Source: Pollenia angustigena (taxonomy: Eukaryota; Arthropoda; Insecta; Diptera; Polleniidae). From it: DNA of 64,000 nt. The translations under genes were made by a program, and so were the position numbers. The notes beneath the pieces were generated by a model that had not been told where the DNA came from, searched no databases, and saw only the letters and a list, made by a program, of their open reading frames with translations. Positions 56,957-64,000 of this stretch are shown here, piece by piece; position 1 is the stretch's first letter; every line of letters begins with the position of its first letter. The stretch is taken from contig OV884056.1 of NCBI GenBank assembly GCA_930367215.1, positions 254,103,127 through 254,167,126 of the forward strand, written 5' to 3'.

Positions 56957-57825
56957 AATGTATTAAGTATATGTATCTATAGTATAGATACAGCTTACAA
57001 ACTGCGCTTTTAATTGTGCTTTAATTCTTCTTTAATTTTATTTAAAACGAAATCAACTTAAATCAATTAAAATTTTGTAGTCCCGAAAAATTAATTCGGG
57101 CCCTATAATTTCTTATTATGCCCACGTCTCCACTATTCTAGAACAAAAACTCGAGTCTTAACATTTTGAAAGCTTCACTAGCTATAACAATATGAATTTG
57201 CAAATTTGACAAATTTACAGTCAAATTAAATAGTTCTATGGAACGTAAAGTTTTGCAAATTGACGAAAAATTTGAAAAGTGCAAAGTGAAAAGTTGATAA
57301 GTTGGTTTGTGGAATAGGGCCCAGGCCTGTAGTTCGTTGATGTGAGACTGTAGATTTTGCGATGCTAATAAATGTCGTCTGCAAATGTAGAGGTATGCGT
57401 GCTCAGGTTTGTTGGCATATCCGCTGTGTATATTATATATAGAAACGGTCCTAATATGCTGCCTTGGGGGACACCAGCAGTAATTTTCTTGAGGGGGGAG
57501 TATTTATCTTGCGACCTTACTATGAATGTTCTGCCTGTTAGATAGCTCTCCAGAAGCTTGTGAGTGTTTTGAGGAAGCATTCGTGTTATTTTGATGAGTA
57601 GCCCATCATGCCAAACTTTGTCAAATGCTTGGGAAATGTCTATAAACAGGGCTGAGCAGTATTGCTTTTTCTCAAACGCCGATATAATTACGGTGACAAT
57701 TCTATGCACTTGTTCTATTGTACCATGTTTCGCACTGGTGATCCGGGATGATGTCGTGTTCATTTAGATGAGAAGTTATACTTAAAACGAATATTTTTTC
57801 AAAAAGCTTCGATAGGATTGATAAT

Positions 57826-58125
57826 TTGACAAAATGCCATTATCTAAAACTAAGCGTTGCCGGCTTAAACACGAGATAAAATTTCACTTCAATAAAAAGC
57901 ATAATTTTACTGTTTTAATGATATAAACTTCCTAAATAAGAGATGGGAGAATTTGTGGCTTTATGAAACCAAAGTGGAAAAAATTAAACCTCAATCCTTT
58001 TTTTGATTTTTTATTGTGGAAGACATTTTCCCAGGAAAACTTCTTAAATTTTGGTAGTTTTGGTGTTAATCTCGTAATTGATTTTTTTTAAATAATTAAA
58101 AGCTTATGCAAAAATTAAGTGTTTA
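57826..58125. other. No recognised gene
   Basis: AT-rich; nothing supported. Confidence 0.4.
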
Positions 58126-58684
58126 CACACAGAAAAAAATCAAGTTAAAAACGTACAAAACAAGGTTGATTTAAAATTTTTCGGTGGTGATTTTGCTTCA
58201 TACGTCTTTCATGTTAATTCAACCTGATTTTACAATAACTGCGAACAACATTTTTTTCTTTTGAAATAACTATAATTCATGTTAATTTAACATTACAGTA
58301 AAGTTAGGGCAAAATGTAATTTATATTGAAATAACAATCGGAATCACGTTGAATGAAAGTTATTTCAAGTTGAAACAACGTGAATTTCATGTAGAATCAA
58401 ATTGGTTTCAGAGACAACAGAGACAACATATGCATTCATTTAAGAATAATTCAAAACACTTACCCCTGTAACACATGTTTCACTTATTTTGTATTCGCCT
58501 TTGTTAACAGAAGCATCAGCAGAATGGCCCGATATGGTTTTCGTCATCATTCTACTTTGAAAACTTGATGTACTATTTAACTAAATAATTTTAATTAAAA
58601 GAATACGGGAATTGTCTTCTTTTTATAACATATATTAAAAATGAAAATAAAAAATGTACATACTTAGGTATGTATCAGAGAACA

Positions 58685-58775
58685 GGGGCCAAATTACCGC
58701 ATTCGATATCGATCGAAATTACAATACAATTTACATGGAAATTTCGATCGATATCGAATGCCGTAATTTGGCCCC
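58685..58775. mobile_element. 91-bp hairpin MITE (GGGGCC ends)
   Basis: GGGGCCAAATTACCGCATTC through CGATATCGATCGAAATT is almost exactly mirrored up to TAATTTGGCCCC, leaving a ~20-base loop. Absent from the equivalent place in the inverted copy near 62860. Confidence 0.85.
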
Positions 58776-58779
58776 AGCT

Positions 58780-59510
58780 TTATACGATTGAAAAAAAAAT
58801 CGCATTTAATCAACGACAACAAATACACTCGCTTACGGTCATACAGTCAAACTTGCGCAACCGTAAATATTCGCTTCTGGTTTGCAGTCATTCAAATAAC
58901 GCACATCGTGCTTTGTTATTTATACAATCGTTACCTTCGTTTTTTTAATAAAGATGTTTGTGTGTTCGGTCGACAATGATTGTTTTGGTAAAGAAAAAAA
59001 AAAATACAAACAAAAAAGCCTGAAATGAAACAATCATTACTCATGAATATATTCAGCAGCAACTATGTAGTAAAAGAAAAATAAATTGAAATGAAACTAA
59101 ACACACATACTTATGGAGGTACACACAATTTCCATAGAAACAGACTTTTTTTTCATTTTAAAAAGTACAGTAGTAGTAGTAGTAGGTATGTACAATGTAT
59201 TCTTGTTATTGTTGTTAATTTGGAAAAAGCGTCTCATCGACTGGTTTATTGTTGTTGTTAATGTAAACAAAAGTATAAGAATGTGTTCTTTTGAATTTAC
59301 TCAGTTGTGTTATATTGCGTGAGCAACAAAAATGCAAATAAAGCACTTTCAATAAAAAACGAATACATGCAAAAATCAAATGTGTACAAAACGATGTAAA
59401 AATTACCAACGTTGAACTTTGTTTTGCAAGCAAAGAATGAATGTAAATTTTAGCGTATGAATAAATCAAGAAAAATAGTGATTTTGAGGTTCTCTGGTAT
59501 GTATGCATGT
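58780..59510 (+). repeat. Inverted duplication, arm 1
   Basis: Contains CACTCGCTTACGGTCATACA, CAAATAACGCACATCGTGCT, CATAGAAACAGAC, GCGTCTCATCGA and TGCTTTGCAAGC-like blocks that reappear in inverse order at ~61264-61680 and ~62413-62870. Confidence 0.8.
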
Positions 59511-59794
59511 TAATTTAACAAGATAAACTTTTGATTTTAATATAAAACAGGTTTTTATGGATTCAATATTGAATCCATATTTATTTATATTTTAATATTT
59601 TTTTTTTTATTTTTTTAACAGTGAATAATATTAAATAAACGTAATTTAAGGTTATTTTAATATTTTTCATTTAGAATTAATATGAAATAATGATAAATTT
59701 AAATAAAGGGCATACTTTTGCTGAAATTTACTATGATTCTCAATCAACATTTTTCCATGTTAATTTTACATTGGTATTTTTTTCTGTGTGTAAG

Positions 59795-60962
59795 GAGTTA
59801 TAGGCATTAAAAAATACCCTCATACTTGTGAGTAAAATAATCTAAAACAAATCATATCAAAACCATTTGTGCAAAAAAAACCAAAGGACTTACAAAGTTT
59901 TCCCATATCGTCAGCTTAATATGCAAACCTGCTAAATCCACTTTTTATATAAATTGAGATTTTTATGCCGTGTGGTAAAGAAAGATAAGTCTCGTCGACA
60001 AGCATGTAGTTTTTCTTCAATTTGAGTATTGAAGTATATCAAATCAACTATATTTTTGATTTTCCTCTCAAGCAGCAAATAGGAAAAATAAATAGTTTTT
60101 GTCTCTCCCGTAAAATTTCTTGAAAGGGAGTTAGTTAGAGTTAGGTTTGCATATTAAGCCAACAATAGGCTTTGAATTGAAGAGCTATAGAATATATGAT
60201 ATAAAGAAATAGTTTATTTTTAATTTATGTATAACACGTATAAAAGAATTTTAGAACAAAATGTGTTCGATTTGTGTTTTCTGTGAAGATCCAATAAGTT
60301 GACCAACCTTCACTCTCTGATATATGAATAATCTTAAAATACCTTTAATTACACTCTTATGTTTAAATTAAATACAAATACTCTACCAGATATGTATAAA
60401 GGGTGGTACCATTGTATAATCGGACAAGATTTTTCCAGTCCGCAATGTGACCTAAATTTAACAAAAAGGTTTTTCACTTTTTCTACACTTTTTATTTTCA
60501 TCTTCCCAAATAAAAAGAAAAACAACTTACTTTTCCAATATTAACTGTAAAACCAGACTAAAAAATATAATATAACTTAAATCTTAAATTTTTGGTTTTT
60601 GTTAGATTCCTTAGATTGATTTAATAGATTAAATTATTTTAAAAAGTTAAAGTTTTAGTAGAGAATTAATTAGAAAATACAAAAAGGGCGGGAATAAAAA
60701 AATACTATAAATACCAGGTAGCAGATGTAATGATTGGAAGAATTTTGTTGGAACATTTCAATATTAGAGGCCGAGGCTTTGAACCCCTAACAGAACCCGT
60801 AGCGCCAGATTGGCTTTAAGATAAAGTTGTAAAGTAAAAGTTTACAATCTAGACTATGGGCAGAAATTTTACCCGTAAGCCGATTTATTGGAATTGTCTT
60901 TAGCTTCATTTGACTTTATGTTGTCTATATTTGGCATTTTTCCGTTAAACGTCCATCTAGAT
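59795..60962. other. No recognised gene
   Basis: AT-rich; nothing supported. Confidence 0.4.
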
Positions 60963-61263
60963 TTAAGGCTCAGTTAGGCGAACGTTGCTGTACCCGTAAT
61001 GTACCGCACCGTACTGTAAGCACGTTGGTGAACTTACAGAACGGTAACATACATCAACAAAATGCAATAGTATACATAAAACAAAACTCACAGTGATTGG
61101 AATAAAAAATGTTCAAATGGTGACCGTAGTTCAGAAAAGGTACCACGTGATTTAAATGGTATTAAAACAGTATTTTGTGTATGAAAAAAATTTTAATAAT
61201 TTAATATTTATATTATAGATTTACAAAAAATAAATTTGTATTTTAGCATATATAAATTTTTAG

Positions 61264-62870
61264 CATACATACATATATTGTAAATATGCATCAAAGAACT
61301 GCAAAATCACTATTTTTCTTGATTTATTCATACGCTCAAGTTTACATTCACCCTTTGCTTGCAAAACAAAGTTCAACGTTGGCAATTTTTACATCGTTTC
61401 GTACACATTTGATTTTTGCATGTATTCGTTTTTTATTGAAAGTGCTTTTTTGCATTTTTGTTGCGCACGCAATATAATAAACTGTGTAAATTCAATAGGA
61501 ACACATTCGTATACTTTTGCATTCAAGTAGTCATTGTCCACTCGATGAGACGCTTTGTTAACATTACCAACAATAAACCAATCGATGAGACGCTTTTAAC
61601 AACAATAACAACAATAATAACAAGATTACATTGTACCTACATACAGAACTACTGTACTTTTTAAGATGAAAAAAAAGTCTGGGGCCGAATTACCGCATAC
61701 GTGAACGAGAGAGCTTTCGTATCGAATAAAATTTCGTCACGTTTCGAATGGATGGATTATAGCATTCGATAGCTGACGTAACGAAATTTTTGCAAAATGT
61801 ACTAGATTTGTGTTACGTTGGAATAGAATGAAATGGAAATGAATGGAACTAATAAGAAGAATAAGTACATGTTTAATAAAAAATATAAAACAAAACCAAA
61901 TTTTCGCGGCTTATTTCAACATATTCAGTGAATTTAAATATTTTTAAAAACAAAAATAAAATTATATAAGGAATGGCTAAATTCCTATCATTGTGCTTAT
62001 CGTCTTCCGATTCTAAAGTTGATTATAACACAATACGTATCCGAAAAGAAATGAGGGAAATGGCCAAATTATGATGATCGACCATGTACTGCGCCATAAC
62101 ATCTTTTTGTTTTCTATTTTGTTGGTTTTAGTCCTATAAACAATAAACAATAATCACTTTATTATCTTGATTTTAAAACTTTAAAAATAATAATAAACTT
62201 ACATCTTTGTATATTTTTTGCACACAAATTACAAATTTTATGATTTCGATCAGTACTGAGATGACGAGTAAAATTTAAACACCTGCTACTCGATTACGCC
62301 CTCGTTATCGTATGCTATCATCTCAAATTTCGGTTGTGCTTGTTCGATGCGGTAATCCCAAACAGAAAAATTACGAACAATTTTATTCAATCACGTATGC
62401 GGTAATTCGGGCCCTGTTTCTATGGAAATTGTTTGTACCTACCTATGTGCGTTTAGTTTTATTTAATCCTATTTTACGATGTCACTCGAACGTTTACGTT
62501 CGAACAAATAACATATAAAACAAAAACAAAGTTTTCAAATTTGAAATAGGCAGTAAATTTTTTTTTCTTGTACTACATAGTTACTGCTGAATGAATACAT
62601 GAGTAATGATTGCTTGATTTCTGGCTTTTTTGTTTGTATTTTTTTTTCTTTACCAAATCAATCATTGTCGCACCGAACACACAAACATCTTTATTAAAAA
62701 ACGAAGCTGGCGATGGTATAAACAACAAAGCACGATGTGCATTATTTGAATGACTGCAAACCAGCAGCGTATGTTTGCGGTTGCGCAAGTTTGGTTGTAT
62801 GACCGTAAGCGAGTGTATTTATTGCTGTTCATTTAATGTGATTTTTTGCAATTGCACAAAGCCATTCTCT
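61264..62870 (-). repeat. Inverted duplication, arm 2 (interrupted)
   Basis: The inverse of 58780-59510, for example GTTCAACGTTGGCAATTTTT, GCATGTATTCGTTTTTTATTG, CGATGAGACGC, CTATGGAAATTGT and ACGATGTGCATTATTTGAAT. Interrupted at 61681-62413 by a GGGGCC-ended element missing from arm 1. Confidence 0.8.
61681..62413. mobile_element. GGGGCC-ended element inserted in arm 2
   Basis: GGGGCCGAATTACCGCATAC, GTGA faces TCACGTATGCGGTAATTCGGGCC. The end is close to the 91-bp MITE at 58685. Arm 1 reads straight through (AGTCTGTTTCTATGG), so arm 1 is the empty site. Possible 2-bp CT duplication. No coding recognised. Confidence 0.82.
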
Positions 62871-63325
62871 GATGTGCATACACCAAACAAGGTTGTGATA
62901 CCATTTAAAGTATTTTATATGTCTCACATTTCCATTGTATGTGTATATGCATTTGTTTACTTTAAACATCTAAGCATATGAATATTTGTATATTAGGAAA
63001 TATGTTGTATTGTAAGTTGTTTTGTCGCAACTCCATAGATATAACGAAAAAAGTACCAAAAAGAGCAAAATTACCCGCATTCAATGTAACATACATACAA
63101 GCCGCCCATCAATGTCTTAAAAATGTTACGTAACAACGGCATGAAATTCTATTTTATACAGATTGTTACGTTGCAACTACGGTAGATTGCATTTCGGTAA
63201 GCTTTTGTATTGGTTTTTCATATAACAAAAGGCGAACAGCTGATGGATACAGTACAGATACGGTACAGCAACGATCGCCTAACTGAGCCTTTATATAGAG
63301 ATGTTTTACATTCGAACGTTGAGAT

Positions 63326-64000
63326 CAGGGTTGATAAAGTTGGTACAATTGTACTTTTTTTGGTACAAATCAAAACTAAAAAGTACGCTGGTACCCCCGT
63401 GACTCCTTTGGTACTATTTCTAAATTTTTCAAACCTTCGTATTTATAATTGATATAAAATGGCAACTCGTATTTACTGTCCAATGAATATAAGCGCAGTT
63501 TTGTTTTTGGTGCAATAGTCTTGCGAAAATGCAAAATGTCGTAGCTTTTTTATGAAATCTAAGGGAAACGCTATTTTTGTTGTTGGATTTAACAAAACAG
63601 CTATGAAATTTAGCATTTGCTCTTTTGCAAGACCCTTTGCCACAAACACTGAACTCCGCTATTGTGAAAAGATCTTTGCAATTGATCATTGAACAATTGC
63701 TTATGGCACATTCTAAATTTAGTATCAGCGGCAGCATAAAAGCGTGCATTTTCTGATGATATTGACAAGTTTTTAAAAAATAAAAGAAACCACTTCTGCA
63801 AAAGATCTACATAGTAGAAAAGACGACTTCCTCTCAATTCAAGATTATTTTGGAACGAATTCATAATATTTTCAAATATTCGTCAGCAAGATGGTCAAGA
63901 AGTAATCAACAGAATTGTGGAACAGTGGGAACCCACTCCATTATTATCTTACTTCGTATTATTTTGAAGGAGATTTTACAAGTGCTTAATTAAATTTTAT
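63326..64000. mobile_element. hAT-like end and unidentified remnant, runs off the window
   Basis: CAGGGTTGATAAAGTTGGTAC starts a stretch with several TTGGTAC/GTACC iterations, typical of hAT ends. The minus-strand frames beyond (NLELRGSRLFYYVDLLQKWF, MCHKQLFNDQLQRSFHNSG) look coding-like and GC-richer but I cannot name the family. The partner end is outside the window. Confidence 0.4.

Larger units (their letters stand above)
55879..57322. mobile_element. TIR element (GGGCCCTATTCCACA) inserted in the LINE
   Basis: GGGCCCTATTCCACAAAACA at the left and TGTGGAATAGGGCCC at the right, with TTTTCACTTTGCACTT also shared further in. It interrupts the LINE inside AGGCCTG: one side joins ...AACTACAGGCCT and the other TGTTTGGATAAATGG, so little or no sequence is lost. 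It holds at least three smaller MITEs. No transposase recognised. Confidence 0.82.
54375..57825 (-). pseudogene. jockey-like LINE reverse transcriptase with nested insertions
   Basis: Minus strand, high to low coordinates. 57825-57323: LSILSKLFEKIFVLSI, IIPDHQ, KHGTIEQVHRI, FIDISQAFDKVWHDGLL (motif A with catalytic Asp), GVPQGSILGPFLYIIY and TFADDI (catalytic box). Then insertion 55879-57322. 55878-55620: KWKVKAYPAKCAHLTFTLRR, YVKYLGIYIDRRLTWSRHI. A probable second insertion follows, then 54849-54530: TYGIQLWGTA, RQSRILRQIV, GFNVPTTQEEI, a stop, and HPNYLARCLL. The A-rich end (plus-strand T/A run ~54370-54420) is the 3' tail. Motif order fits the jockey clade. Frameshift at ~57720 and stops make it dead; the 5' half is absent. 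Confidence 0.85.
58126..59791. mobile_element. TIR element (CACACAGAAAAAAAT, TA flanks)
   Basis: CACACAGAAAAAAATCAAG begins after TA (58124-58125) and ATTTTTTTCTGTGTG ends before TA (59792-59793). Ends resemble those of the 3761/43487 family in style. It contains the MITE 58685-58775 and one copy of an inverted duplication (~58780-59510). Open frames over 58670-59508 belong to that duplicated segment; none resembles a known protein. Confidence 0.65.
60966..63290. mobile_element. TIR element with TTA TSD (AGGCTCAGTTAGGCGA ends)
   Basis: AGGCTCAGTTAGGCGAACGT, then TGCTGTACC, faces GGTACAGCAACGATCGCC and TAACTGAGCCT. TTA is at 60963-60965 and 63291-63293. The 3-bp TWA-type TSD is as in PIF/Harbinger elements, though no transposase is seen. 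It contains the inverted-duplication arm 2 and, inside that, the 61681 MITE. Confidence 0.8.

Noticed and set aside
58670..59508. Gene candidates from long overlapping frames
   Set aside because: The same frames occur inverted at 61286-62788 because the segment is duplicated; no protein family, and MITEs interrupt them.

Overview
The window looks like a gene-poor, repeat-saturated stretch of an insect chromosome, most likely a dipteran and probably a calyptrate fly (blowfly, flesh fly or house-fly group). This is inferred from strong AT-richness, poly(A)/poly(T) tracts, a roughly 80-nt intron, and the mix of remnants: BEL/Pao, jockey-like LINE, piggyBac, hAT, mariner, PIF/Harbinger and pogo/Tigger. 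I found no convincing host gene. Almost every recognisable protein segment is a decayed transposon gene, and most short open frames are chance products of AT-rich sequence.

Layout. 1-2.6 kb: 3' part of a BEL/Pao retrotransposon (RNase H, integrase with a deletion, a small zinc-knuckle 3' ORF). 3.8-5.7 kb: an inverted-repeat element carrying a younger insertion with a perfect 8-bp target-site duplication (TSD). 6.6-9.2 kb: dispersed hairpin repeat, tRNA-like sequence, PIF/Harbinger relic. 9.8-10.6 kb: long foldback with TTA duplication. 11-18 kb: palindromic repeats and foldbacks, plus a non-autonomous hAT-type element with a perfect 8-bp TSD. 19.1-20.0 kb: an element packed with a short CGACAWTGTCG-like palindrome. 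20.9-26.1 kb: piggyBac zone, with a decayed element that keeps all three catalytic Asp codons, the C-terminus of a second piggyBac transposase, and a TTAA-flanked deletion derivative holding a tRNA-derived SINE. 26.9-28.6 kb: hAT transposase relic. 29.4-30.4 kb: stacked MITEs. 32.6-38.7 kb: further TIR elements, a piggyBac-like derivative, a 393-bp tandem duplication, tRNA-like sequence, a solo LTR with ATAT duplication, and a pogo/Tigger fragment. 40.7-43.3 kb: hAT element with a piggyBac-like element inside it. 44.3-47.2 kb: LINE split by a 1.5-kb foldback that itself received a MITE. 49.1-50.4 kb: second, inverted copy of the 4.2-kb repeat, with an expanded 82-bp minisatellite. 50.9-53.8 kb: mariner remnants and tRNA-like repeat. 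54.4-57.8 kb: jockey-like LINE (minus strand) with nested insertions. 58.1-63.3 kb: two TIR elements containing inverted copies of one segment, each with a related GGGGCC-ended MITE at a different site. The last 0.7 kb begins a hAT-like end.

How the pieces relate. There is no operon or pathway. The logic is stratigraphic: insertion boundaries, TSDs and paired filled/empty sites give relative ages. The most distinctive observations are the recurring CCCGGG-centred palindrome just inside the ends of several piggyBac-type elements, the minisatellite born inside a transposon copy, the palindrome-packed element at 19.1-20.0 kb, and the reciprocal insertions at 58-63 kb. Coordinates of element ends were read by eye and may shift by a few bases.
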